This document shows positions 32,769 through 40,456 of a DNA stretch of 64,000 nucleotides, piece after piece (position 1 is the first letter of the stretch; every line of letters starts with the position of its first letter). A program made the translations under genes and the position numbers. This stretch comes from Kribbella monticola (GTDB taxonomy: Bacteria; Actinomycetota; Actinomycetes; Propionibacteriales; Kribbellaceae), in the NCBI RefSeq assembly GCF_003261635.1, contig NZ_QFXK01000038.1, forward strand, positions 124,001 to 188,000. Direction: 5' to 3'. The notes under the pieces are model-generated. The model searched no databases and was not told the origin of the DNA. It worked only from the letters and a program-made list of their open reading frames with translations.

Positions 32769-33482
32769 ATGGATGAACTGGTGAGGCGTTGGCAGCGTGG
32801 CTGGGGACTGTGCCGGGGGTTACCGCCGGCCCGGCTTCTGGCGCAGGACGAGGTAGTGCGTGGGATCGAGGCGGAGCTCGGGTTGCCGGGGCGGGCTCAC
32901 GAGATCTTCACCTTGAGCGACGAGCCTGAGGCGATCGCGGAGTTGGTCGCGGCAGCCGGCCCGGAGACCTGGGTGACTGTGACGACCACCCAGCGCGAGG
33001 ACGAGGTGGCGGCCGAGTTGGCCGCGACCGGGTTCGAGGTGTTCGCCGAGCGGAAGGCGTTGATGTCGATCAACCTGGCGGATCACCCGGTTGCCGCCGC
33101 AAGGCCGGAGTACGCCGTGGAACTGGAGTCGGCAGCTTCGCAGTACGGGGCTGTGGAGTTGGTGCGGGTGGTTGATCCGGCCGGGGCCGTTGCGGCGCGC
33201 GGGATGGCGGCGGTGGTGGGGACGGATGCGGTGATGCACGACATTCACACCGATCCGGCGCATCGGCGGCGAGGGCTGGGGAGTGTGGTGATGTCGACGC
33301 TCAGCCTGCGGGCAGTCGAGCTGGGTGCCACGACTGGGTTGCTGATGGCGACGGCGGACGGCGTACAGCTGTATCGGCGGCTCGGGTGGTTGCTGCGGGC
33401 AACGATGGTGACCGGGCGCTCAGGGCCGGGCGACTCGGGAGCGGAAGGCGGCGACCTTCGTCCGGTTCTGGCAAGCCGTTGA
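32769..33482 (+). CDS. GNAT-family N-acetyltransferase
   Basis: 237 residues from ATG at 32769. The first ~110 residues are a divergent GNAT-like half. The second half has the acetyl-CoA loop HTDPAHRRRGLGSVVMSTLS (about residues 158-177) and the closing ADGVQLYRRLGWL. Acceptor unknown. Its 3' end overlaps the convergent CGNR gene by 63 bp. Confidence 0.85.
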   Translation: MDELVRRWQRGWGLCRGLPPARLLAQDEVVRGIEAELGLPGRAHEIFTLSDEPEAIAELVAAAGPETWVTVTTTQREDEVAAELAATGFEVFAERKALMSINLADHPVAAARPEYAVELESAASQYGAVELVRVVDPAGAVAARGMAAVVGTDAVMHDIHTDPAHRRRGLGSVVMSTLSLRAVELGATTGLLMATADGVQLYRRLGWLLRATMVTGRSGPGDSGAEGGDLRPVLASR

Positions 33483-33983
33483 GCAGAAGCGTTGCCGATG
33501 GTTGCGGGTGGCATCGAGAAAGAGGTTGTCGCAGCGTTCGGCGGCACAGGGGTGAAGCCGATCGAGGTCGTCGCTGCCGAGGAGCATGGCGGTCGCAGTA
33601 CCGAATTCAGCCAGCCAGCCGGTCGCGATCGAGACGTCCTCGGTAGCGAAGTGCAGGTGCCAGGCTGACTCGGGGTGTCGCACGAGGACCGGCGCGGCTC
33701 GGGTCGACGCCAGCAGCTCGTTGATCGCCGACGCCGCCGTGTCGGTCTCGCCCTCGGTCAGCAACAGCAGGGCGCGATAGAGACGCTCGCCGCCGGTGGC
33801 GAACTCGGCGACCGCGGCATCGTCGATCGACGGCATCCGGTTGGTGGTGAGCCGTAACACCGCCCCCACTGTCACCTCATCCAGAGGTGCGCGAGCGCGA
33901 CCCTGGCTCCACTCCGCACCGGTCGCATTGGCCAACGCGATCGCCGCCTCGAGCGAGGCCTTCAGGTGATCGGTCGCATCCAC
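33420..33983 (-). CDS. CGNR zinc-finger (ABATE-type) regulator
   Basis: 187 residues. The C-terminal motif has the spaced cysteines CAAERCDNLFLD then FCSTACQNRTKVAAFR, the CGNR zinc finger (here CQNR), which binds DNA. The N-terminal ~130 residues correspond to the ABATE domain, thought to sense stress or metabolites. Single gene, convergent and overlapping with the GNAT gene. Confidence 0.9.
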   Translation of the reverse strand: MDATDHLKASLEAAIALANATGAEWSQGRARAPLDEVTVGAVLRLTTNRMPSIDDAAVAEFATGGERLYRALLLLTEGETDTAASAINELLASTRAAPVLVRHPESAWHLHFATEDVSIATGWLAEFGTATAMLLGSDDLDRLHPCAAERCDNLFLDATRNHRQRFCSTACQNRTKVAAFRSRVARP

Positions 33984-34007
33984 CCGCCAAGTATCCCCAC
34001 CGAAGAA

Positions 34008-35153
34008 CTAGTCGCGCTCCAGCGCCGGCTTACTCGCAGCGGCGCTGGGGCGAGAGACGCCCTGTACTGCGGAATCACCCGTCACCCCGGACGCCGGAGC
34101 CACTCCAGCCTGCGTCAACTCCATCGCCTTCGCAGCATCCGCCGGAATCCCCTTCGCCTCCCCGGAAGGCGCCGCCGGCGGACCGGAAGGCGCCGCCGCT
34201 GGAGCGGAGGGCGCCGCTCCCGCTTGCGCAGAGGGGGCTGCCGCCGTCGCGGATGGGGTGGGGTCGGGCGCGGCCAGGCGGCCGGTGGTTTCTATTTCGT
34301 GGCGGATGGTGCGGATCTCGGTCTGGCCGGCGAGGAAGGCAAGGGCGGCGACGCCTCGGGAGGCGGCTCGCTGGGAGCTCGGTGAGAGAGAGTCGTTGGT
34401 CGTCTGCTCGGCGTACGCGTTCCACATCGCGCGGCCGACTCTGCGCTCCGCTTCGGATCGCTGGGCGGGCGGCACGAGGTCGGTCAGCCCGGAGGCGTCC
34501 CAGGTGATCCTGGTCACGTGGCCCCACTTGTCGCGGGGATTCAGGATGGCGAGTTGCCGGAGCACCTCGGCACCGTCCACTCCCGGGACAGCTTCGGAGA
34601 CCCGGTCGGCCAGCTTGGTCAGTTCCATCGCTCCCGGCGTGAAAGCGTCGTACGTCGGGGTGTCCTCGACCTCTTTGATCCCCGGGGCGATCCGTTCGAT
34701 GCCGAGTTCGTCGATGAAGTCGTCGAGCTTGGTGAACGCGTACGCCTCGGTGACACCTTCTTCGAGCGCCTGGACGAAGGGCTGCCGCATGTACGGCTCG
34801 GCCTCGGTGTGGTTCGTGCCGTGGGAGCTCAGCAGGTGCACGTGCTCGTGGAAGAGCGTCTCCAGCGCGCGGCGGTACTTCAGCAGCGTCTGGGCGTCGT
34901 GCTGCGCCCCCGGCTCGGCGTACATCTGCCGTAGCGGCGCCATCACGTACGCATAATCGAGGCGCAGCCCCTGCCCCCAGGTCGCCTCGCCGACGACGCG
35001 CATGCCGCGGATGTGCCGGGCGTTCTGCAACTGGCCGGACCAGTTGGAGTGATCGGCCCCACTCACCTTGACGGCGGCGTCGCGGGCCGCCTCGATCAGC
35101 TCCTCCAGGCTGCGGGGTATGCGTCGCGGGTGCGACGGATAGGTGCGCGCCAT
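34008..35153 (-). CDS. Zincin-like putative metalloprotease with Ala/Pro-rich tail
   Basis: 381 residues from ATG at 35153 (MARTYPSHPRRIPRSLEELI); the frame is open to 35279. Residues ~90-170 hold LETLFHEHVHLLSSHGTNHT, an HExxH zincin motif, with EEGVTEAYAF about 30 residues later supplying a possible third ligand. The last ~80 residues are low-complexity (APSAQAGAAPSAPAAAPSG and similar). No signal peptide is visible. I do not know the family; a cytosolic protease or inactive zincin are both possible. Confidence 0.65.
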   Translation of the reverse strand: MARTYPSHPRRIPRSLEELIEAARDAAVKVSGADHSNWSGQLQNARHIRGMRVVGEATWGQGLRLDYAYVMAPLRQMYAEPGAQHDAQTLLKYRRALETLFHEHVHLLSSHGTNHTEAEPYMRQPFVQALEEGVTEAYAFTKLDDFIDELGIERIAPGIKEVEDTPTYDAFTPGAMELTKLADRVSEAVPGVDGAEVLRQLAILNPRDKWGHVTRITWDASGLTDLVPPAQRSEAERRVGRAMWNAYAEQTTNDSLSPSSQRAASRGVAALAFLAGQTEIRTIRHEIETTGRLAAPDPTPSATAAAPSAQAGAAPSAPAAAPSGPPAAPSGEAKGIPADAAKAMELTQAGVAPASGVTGDSAVQGVSRPSAAASKPALERD

Positions 35154-35387
35154 CGGGAATCCGGCCTCCACTGCTACTGGTCCAGGCCGGATCATATGAG
35201 CCGTCCGGGTCAACCAAATCGTTCGAACCGGCGTCTTACCGCACAGGCGCCGCAGGCGGAGGATTTCCTTCTCCGGCACCTATCGGGTCAGACTGCGTTA
35301 TGCCAGCCCGTGCTACCAGGGTCGTACAGCGATGACGGAGAACATCCCCCCAATGTCCGATGCGGTGCGTCGTTGCCAGCCACAACA

Positions 35388-36524
35388 ATGACCGACATGA
35401 ACCTGGTTGAGGCTTCGGCCCAGCGTGTCCTCGGGCTTGCCGAGGCCGTCGTCGACCTGTCGGCGATCCGTGACAACGTGCGGACCTACCGGCGCCGGGT
35501 GCACCCGGGCACCGAGGTGATGGCCGTGGTCAAGGCGGACGCATTCGGGCACGGTGCTGCACGGGTGGCACGGACCGCCCTCGACGCGGGAGCCACCTGG
35601 CTGGGAGTCGCGCGGGCCGGCGAGGCGATGCAGTTGCGCGCCGCTGGGCTGACCGCGCCGATCTTCACCTGGCTGTACGACGAGACCGAGCTGATCTGGC
35701 TCGCCGACGTCGACGTGAGCGTCTCCAACGTCGCCGACCTGCAGCACGTGGTCGCCGCTCCGAATGTGCGGAACGTGCACCTCAAGCTCGACACCGGCAT
35801 GCACCGCGGCGGCAGTACGCCGGACCAGTGGATCGAACTGACCCGCGCGGCGGCGTACCACGAGGCCCAGGGCTCCATCTCCGTCCGGGGCGTCTGGTCG
35901 CATCTGTCCCATGGCGACGAGCTGGACGCATCCCACAGCCGCCGCCAGCTCCAGTTGCTCACGACCGGCGTCGCCCTGGCGAAGAGGGCCGGGTTGGCGC
36001 CGCAGTACATCCATCTGGCCAACTCGGCCGGTGCGATCACGCTGGACGCGCCCGAGTGCAACCTGGCCCGGATCGGCGCCGGCCTGTTCGGGATCGACGA
36101 GGTCGGCGCGGGGCTGCGGCCGTCGATGAAGCTGATGAGCAAGGTCGCCCAGGTCCGCCGGCTCAAGGCCGGCGAAGGCGTCTCGTACAGTCACACTTAC
36201 GTCACCCCTCGCGACACCACGGTCGCGCTGGTCCCGATCGGTTATGCGGACGGGATCCCGCGGATCGCGGCCGAGCAGGCGAGTGTGCTCTGCCGGGGCG
36301 TCCGGATGCCGGTACTCGGCCGGATCACGATGGACCAGTTCGTCGTCGATGCCGGCGACCTGGTGGTGGAGCCGGGCGATCCGGTCACCATCTTCGGCGA
36401 CGGCAGCTCCGGCGAGCCGACGATCGCCGAATGGGCGGGGTGGGCGCAGACCATCCCGCACGAGATCTACTGCGGCCTCGGAGCCCGGGTGCCGCGTCGC
36501 TACATCGAGGAGGCACAGCGGTGA
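35388..36524 (+). CDS. alr: Alanine racemase (PLP fold III)
   Basis: 378 residues from ATG at 35388; ATG at 35397 is an alternative and no ribosome-binding site is clear. The PLP lysine is in VMAVVKADAFGHGAARVA (about K49). The catalytic tyrosine region is VSYSHTYVTPRDTTVALVPIGYADGIPR. C-terminal domain LGRITMDQFVVD is typical. It supplies D-Ala from L-Ala. Its stop overlaps the ligase start (GTGA), so the two are co-translated. A single-domain cytosolic racemase, unlike membrane-bound VanT. It may be an extra copy next to a housekeeping alr elsewhere. Confidence 0.93.
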   Translation: MTDMNLVEASAQRVLGLAEAVVDLSAIRDNVRTYRRRVHPGTEVMAVVKADAFGHGAARVARTALDAGATWLGVARAGEAMQLRAAGLTAPIFTWLYDETELIWLADVDVSVSNVADLQHVVAAPNVRNVHLKLDTGMHRGGSTPDQWIELTRAAAYHEAQGSISVRGVWSHLSHGDELDASHSRRQLQLLTTGVALAKRAGLAPQYIHLANSAGAITLDAPECNLARIGAGLFGIDEVGAGLRPSMKLMSKVAQVRRLKAGEGVSYSHTYVTPRDTTVALVPIGYADGIPRIAAEQASVLCRGVRMPVLGRITMDQFVVDAGDLVVEPGDPVTIFGDGSSGEPTIAEWAGWAQTIPHEIYCGLGARVPRRYIEEAQR

Positions 36525-37501
36525 AGGTGGTCGTGATCAGTGGCGGAGCCAGCCCGGAACACGAGGTGTCCCTGAAGAGCGGAGCCGGCATCGCGGATGC
36601 GGCCGCGAGCAAGGGACACACCGTGACACCGCTCGTCATCGAGCGGGACGGCAGCTGGGCGGCCGGTCAGCAGGAGGCCATCCGGATCCTGCTCGACTGC
36701 GACGTCGCGATCCCGGCGCTGCACGGCGAAGGCGGTGAGGACGGCGTCCTCCAAGGCTTCCTCGAGACTCTGAAGGTTCCGTACGTCGGCAGCGGAGTGG
36801 CCGCGAGTGCCGTCGGGATGGACAAGCAGCTCACCAAGGCGATCCTCACCGCGCACGGCATTCCGGTCACGCCGGGCATCGTCCTGCGCGGCGCGGACCT
36901 GACCGACGCCGAGTCGGCCATCCAGCAACTGAAGGCCGCAGGCATCGGCTTCCCGGTGTTCGTGAAGCCGAACAGCGGCGGTTCGAGCATCGGCGTGACC
37001 CGGGCGACGGACCTGCCGTCGCTGGCCGAGGCGCTCAGCACCGCGGCCGCGCTGGACACGCACGTGCTGGTCGAGCAGGAGATCGTCGGCCGCGAGATCG
37101 ACCTGTCGGTGCTGGAGTTCCCGGACGGACGGGTCGAGGTCGGCCCGGCGCTGGAGATCCACGCCGATCCGAGCCAGCCGTTCTTCAACGCGACCGCGAA
37201 GTACGACAGCACCGCGACCGAGTTCGTCGTACCGGCGCCGATGGATGCCGACCTGGCCAACCGGCTACGCAGTACGGCGATCGAGGTCTTCAGCACGCTC
37301 GGCTGCGCGGGGCTGGCCCGGTTGGACTTCTTCGTCCCGGCCGAGGGGCCGCCGCTGGTCAACGAGATCAACACGTTCCCCGGTTTCACCCCGGCCTCGC
37401 AGTTCCCGCGGATGTGGGCCGCGGCCGGCCTGTCGTACGCCGATGTCGTCGAGACCCTGATCGAGACGGCCGTCGCCCGCAACTCCAAGGTGCAGGCATG
37501 A
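36521..37501 (+). CDS. ddl: D-alanine-D-alanine ligase family (ATP-grasp)
   Basis: 326 residues from GTG at 36521 with GAGGAGG 7 nt upstream. ATP-grasp landmarks: SGGASPEHEVSLKSG start, HGEGGEDGVLQGFLE (69-83), VKPNSGGSSIGVTR (148-161), VEQEIVGREIDLSV and the metal-binding end LVNEINTFPGFTPASQFP. In the omega loop, K227-Y228 match the Lys-Tyr pair that marks D-Ala-D-Ala ligases; the His of D-lactate or Phe of D-serine ligases is not seen. So D-Ala-D-Ala is the likely product. Coupled to alr upstream and the dipeptidase downstream. Confidence 0.93.
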   Translation: MKVVVISGGASPEHEVSLKSGAGIADAAASKGHTVTPLVIERDGSWAAGQQEAIRILLDCDVAIPALHGEGGEDGVLQGFLETLKVPYVGSGVAASAVGMDKQLTKAILTAHGIPVTPGIVLRGADLTDAESAIQQLKAAGIGFPVFVKPNSGGSSIGVTRATDLPSLAEALSTAAALDTHVLVEQEIVGREIDLSVLEFPDGRVEVGPALEIHADPSQPFFNATAKYDSTATEFVVPAPMDADLANRLRSTAIEVFSTLGCAGLARLDFFVPAEGPPLVNEINTFPGFTPASQFPRMWAAAGLSYADVVETLIETAVARNSKVQA

Positions 37502-38151
37502 GCTCTGTCGTCCTGATCAGCGACGAGCGGATCACCAGCATCCCGGCGATCGAGAGCGGCGAGGCGCTGGTCGACCTGGAGACCGTCGGTATCTCCGCCG
37601 AAGGACGCCAGTACGTCCGGGCCGGTCTCGCGGACCGGCTCGCCGTGGCGCAGACCTTCCTGCCGACGGGGATCCGGCTGCATGTCGTCGAGGGGCTGCG
37701 GCCGCTCGAGAGTCAGCGGAAGATCTACGCCGGCTACCTGGCCGAGGTGAAGAGCCTCAACCCGGACATCTCCGACGCCGAAGCGCACACCCTGGCCAGC
37801 CGGTTCGTCTCGCCGGTCGAGGTCGCGCCGCACGTGGCCGGGGCCGCGGTCGACCTGACGCTGATCGGCGAGAACGGGCCGTACGACCTCGGTACGCCGA
37901 TCGACGCGACGCCCGAGCAGAGCAACGGCGCGTGCTTCTTCGACGCCGCCAACATCAGCCGTGAGGCCCGCACCAACCGGTCCCTGCTGGCCGACGTACT
38001 GACCTCGGCCGGCCTGGTGAACTACCCGACCGAGTGGTGGCACTGGTCGTACGGCGACCGCTACTGGGCGTACTGCGAGCAGCAGCCGAACGCCATCTAC
38101 GGCCCGACCGCCGGACCCGAACTGTCAACCCTTTCGACGCCGCCGGAATGA
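37498..38151 (+). CDS. VanX/DdpX-type D-Ala-D-Ala dipeptidase (peptidase M15D)
   Basis: 217 residues from ATG at 37498, overlapping the ddl stop (ATGA). M15 zinc ligands are in place: H112 and D119 in PHVAGAAVDLTL, then catalytic E179 and H182 in EWWHWSYGD. R68 in GLRPLES matches the VanX transition-state arginine. Length is close to VanX (202) and no signal peptide is seen, so it is cytosolic and should act on free D-Ala-D-Ala rather than on murein. Being in one operon with the ligase that makes the same dipeptide is unusual outside vancomycin-type systems. Confidence 0.9.
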   Translation: MSSVVLISDERITSIPAIESGEALVDLETVGISAEGRQYVRAGLADRLAVAQTFLPTGIRLHVVEGLRPLESQRKIYAGYLAEVKSLNPDISDAEAHTLASRFVSPVEVAPHVAGAAVDLTLIGENGPYDLGTPIDATPEQSNGACFFDAANISREARTNRSLLADVLTSAGLVNYPTEWWHWSYGDRYWAYCEQQPNAIYGPTAGPELSTLSTPPE

Positions 38152-38180
38152 CCTTTTAGATGTAGGTGACATGCGTTGCC

Positions 38181-38220
38181 CCGGGGTTTTCGCGCTGATC
38201 TGATCGGCGCAGAAACCCGG
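38181..38220. terminator. Hairpin between the dipeptidase gene and the Tat-leader ORF
   Basis: CCGGGGTTTTCGCGC (38181-38195) pairs with GCGCAGAAACCCGG (38207-38220), apart from small mismatches. It lies 30 bp after the dipeptidase stop and just before the ribosome-binding site of the next ORF. It may terminate or attenuate transcription into the amidase. Confidence 0.5.
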
Positions 38221-38235
38221 TCGAAGGAGCAACTC

Positions 38236-38385
38236 ATGACACCGCCACGCAAGCTGTCCCGCCGCCGAGTTCTGCTCGGCATCCCGGCTGTCGCCGTAGC
38301 TGCCAGGTTCGCCGCGCCGGCGGCACCGGCTCAGGCGCTGAAGAAGAAGCCCGAGTGCGTCGCCGATCTGATCAGGCCGTCCTGA
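38236..38385 (+). CDS. Short Tat-signal ORF preceding the amidase
   Basis: 49 residues from ATG at 38236, with AAGGAG 7 nt upstream, the best ribosome-binding site in this stretch. The peptide is almost only a twin-arginine signal (LSRRRVLLGIPAVAVAARFA, then an AAPAAPAQA cleavage region) plus ~14 residues. Its TGA (38383-38385) shares a base with the amidase ATG (TGATG), giving tight coupling. Either it is a frameshifted signal peptide of the amidase or a separate leader peptide. Confidence 0.65.
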   Translation: MTPPRKLSRRRVLLGIPAVAVAARFAAPAAPAQALKKKPECVADLIRPS

Positions 38386-39908
38386 TGGCGAGCATTCCGT
38401 GGTTGATCGACGTACTGCGGGCGGCGGGCGTCCAGGTCGTCGAGGAGGGCGACTGGCGCAACCGCGGCGTCTCCGGCTCCTTCAACCCGATCGGCGTGCT
38501 GTGGCATCACACCGCTGCCAGGTCGAGCGCGACCAACCCGGCGCCCGCGTTGGGTACGGTCATCAACGGCCGCTCCGATCTGCAAGGCCCGCTGTGTCAT
38601 GCGCTGGTCGACTACAACGGCGTCTTCCATCTGGTCTCGGCGAACCGGGCCAACCACGCCGGCCCCGCCAGGGCGAGCGGCCCGATCCCGGCCGGTGACG
38701 GCAACACCATGCTGGTGGGCTGGGAGATCGACTACGACGGGGTCAATCAGCACATGACTCCCGCGCAGTACACGGAATCCCTCAAGGCGACAGCCGCCGT
38801 ACTGCGTCAGCTCGGCCGCGACGCGTCGTACGCCAGGGGACACCGGGAGACCAGTACGACGGGCAAGATCGACCCGTCCTTCATCGACCTGGATGTGATG
38901 CGCTCCGACGTGGCCGCCCTCATCGCCGGAGGCGGCGCAGTACCAGGTCAGGCCTATCGGTACGGCGACCAGCAGCACTTCGCGGCGGTCAGCACCAGCG
39001 GCACGCTGACCAACCTGTCCTGGTCGCCGTCCACCAACATCGTCCGGCCCGACTGGGGGGGTGCGCAGTTGGTCGGCCGCCCGCTCGGGTACATCCACAA
39101 CAACCAGCAGCACGTGTTCGCCCGCGGTACCGACAACACGATCCGGCACTGGTGGCAGGCCGGCACCGGCGCCCCCGTGCTGGACAACTGGGGCACCACC
39201 GGCCGGGTGATGTCGAACCCGAGCGGGTTCGCGTACGGCGGCCAGCAGCATCTCTTCTACCGCAACCCCGACGGCAACCTGGAGCACAAGTTCTGGGACC
39301 AGGGCACCGACCAGATCACCACCGGCGTGTGGGCCGGCGGTCCGTTCGTGGGCAACCCGTTCGCCTTTGTGCACAAGGACCAGCAGCACATCTTCGCTCG
39401 CGACGCGGCCGGTGCGCTGAAGCACTGGTACTGGTTCCCGGGCGGTTCACCGAGCAACGACAACTGGGGTATCGCGTCCGGGGTCGCGTCCGATCCGACC
39501 GGGTTCTCCAACGGCTCGCAGCACCACATCTTCTTCCGCAACACCGACGGGCAGTTGCAGCACCGGTTCTCCGACGACCCGTCCGGGCAGATCCTCGGCG
39601 ACACCTGGACGGGCGGTCCGTTCGTCGGCAACCCGCACGCCTTCACCCATCGCGATCAGCAGCACGTCTTTGCCCGCAAGGAGAACGGTGACCTGCTGCA
39701 CTTCTACTGGTCCCCCACCATCGACCCACCCGCCAACGACAACTGGGGCGCGGTCGGCGTCGTCGCCGGCGACCCCGTCGGCCTGTCCACCAGCGACGGC
39801 CACCACGTCTTCTACCGCACCGCCGACGGCTCGCTGGAACACAAGGTCTTCCTCGACGCGTCCGCCCAACTGGTCACCGACAACTGGGGCGGATCGCTGG
39901 CGCCCTGA
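38385..39908 (+). CDS. N-acetylmuramoyl-L-alanine amidase with PLL-like beta-propeller
   Basis: 507 residues from ATG at 38385 (MASIPWLIDVLRAAG); the frame is open to 38355. Residues ~25-180 are an Amidase_2/PGRP domain: VLWHHTAARSS with zinc His, NRANHAGPAR, and RGHRETSTTGKIDPSF. Residues ~195-505 consist of about seven repeats of roughly 45 residues with QQHVFARGTDNTIRHWWQ, GGQQHLFYRNPDGNLEHKFW and similar, a PLL-like propeller that often binds sugars. It should cleave or bind peptidoglycan outside the cell, yet its own ORF has no signal peptide; the preceding Tat ORF would supply it. Confidence 0.85.
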   Translation: MASIPWLIDVLRAAGVQVVEEGDWRNRGVSGSFNPIGVLWHHTAARSSATNPAPALGTVINGRSDLQGPLCHALVDYNGVFHLVSANRANHAGPARASGPIPAGDGNTMLVGWEIDYDGVNQHMTPAQYTESLKATAAVLRQLGRDASYARGHRETSTTGKIDPSFIDLDVMRSDVAALIAGGGAVPGQAYRYGDQQHFAAVSTSGTLTNLSWSPSTNIVRPDWGGAQLVGRPLGYIHNNQQHVFARGTDNTIRHWWQAGTGAPVLDNWGTTGRVMSNPSGFAYGGQQHLFYRNPDGNLEHKFWDQGTDQITTGVWAGGPFVGNPFAFVHKDQQHIFARDAAGALKHWYWFPGGSPSNDNWGIASGVASDPTGFSNGSQHHIFFRNTDGQLQHRFSDDPSGQILGDTWTGGPFVGNPHAFTHRDQQHVFARKENGDLLHFYWSPTIDPPANDNWGAVGVVAGDPVGLSTSDGHHVFYRTADGSLEHKVFLDASAQLVTDNWGGSLAP

Positions 39909-39928
39909 ACTGCCGATCGACCCATCGC

Positions 39929-39967
39929 GTGAACACCCGCGTCCTGCCGTTGGATCCGGGTGTTCAC
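39929..39967. terminator. Hairpin between convergent amidase and MerR genes
   Basis: GTGAACACCCG (39929-39939) and CGGGTGTTCAC (39957-39967) are perfect complements with a 17-nt loop. It lies 20 bp after the amidase stop and 12 bp beyond the MerR stop. Confidence 0.75.
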
Positions 39968-39978
39968 TGCTGGTGAGG

Positions 39979-40413
39979 TCAGGCTGATTCCTCGCAGCTG
40001 TTGGCGTTGGTGGACGGGCCCACCCACAACGTGTCGGCAGTGCCGCGGTTCAGGTGGTCGGTGTAGATGTCGACCTTGTAGGTGATCACCCGCAGGCACT
40101 CGGTGAGTTCCTCGATCTGCGCGGCGACATGCTCCTGATGACTGCGCAGCAGGTCGAGCCGAGCCTGTTCATTACCCGGCCCCTGCCGGATCAGCTCGGT
40201 GTACTTGCGGATCGTCTCCAGCGGCATCCCCGACGAACGGAACTTGATGCACATCTCCAGCCAGTCCACGTCGTCCTCGCTGTACACCCGGCGCCCGTTC
40301 GTCTCCCGCCGCACCGGCTCCGCGAGAATCCCCTCCCGCTCGTAGAACCGGAGCGCGTGCACGCTCAGCCCGGTGCGCTCGGAGACCTGCCCGATACTCA
40401 AGTCCGCAGTCAT
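39979..40413 (-). CDS. MerR-family transcriptional regulator
   Basis: 144 residues from ATG at 40413; a TTG nine bases upstream is in frame. The N-terminal winged helix is typical: LSIGQVSERTGLSVHALRFYEREGIL then RRVYSEDDVDWLEMCIKFRSSGMPLETIRKY. A dimerisation coiled coil follows (about 80-120). Only one cysteine lies near the C-terminus (SCEESA), so not a mercury sensor. A 26-bp palindrome lies 18 bp upstream and is a likely self-regulatory operator. Confidence 0.92.
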   Translation of the reverse strand: MTADLSIGQVSERTGLSVHALRFYEREGILAEPVRRETNGRRVYSEDDVDWLEMCIKFRSSGMPLETIRKYTELIRQGPGNEQARLDLLRSHQEHVAAQIEELTECLRVITYKVDIYTDHLNRGTADTLWVGPSTNANSCEESA

Positions 40414-40430
40414 ACCCGCCAAGATAGCCG

Positions 40431-40456
40431 AACTCCTAGAGCCGGCTCTAGGAGTT
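40431..40456. promoter_or_regulatory. 26-bp perfect palindrome: MerR operator and/or terminator
   Basis: AACTCCTAGAGCC and its exact complement meet at 40443/40444. It contains the TAG stop of the aminotransferase-like gene (40448-40450) and lies immediately upstream of the MerR gene on the same strand. The long dyad is of the type bound by MerR proteins between -35 and -10; it could also act as a terminator for the upstream gene. Confidence 0.6.
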
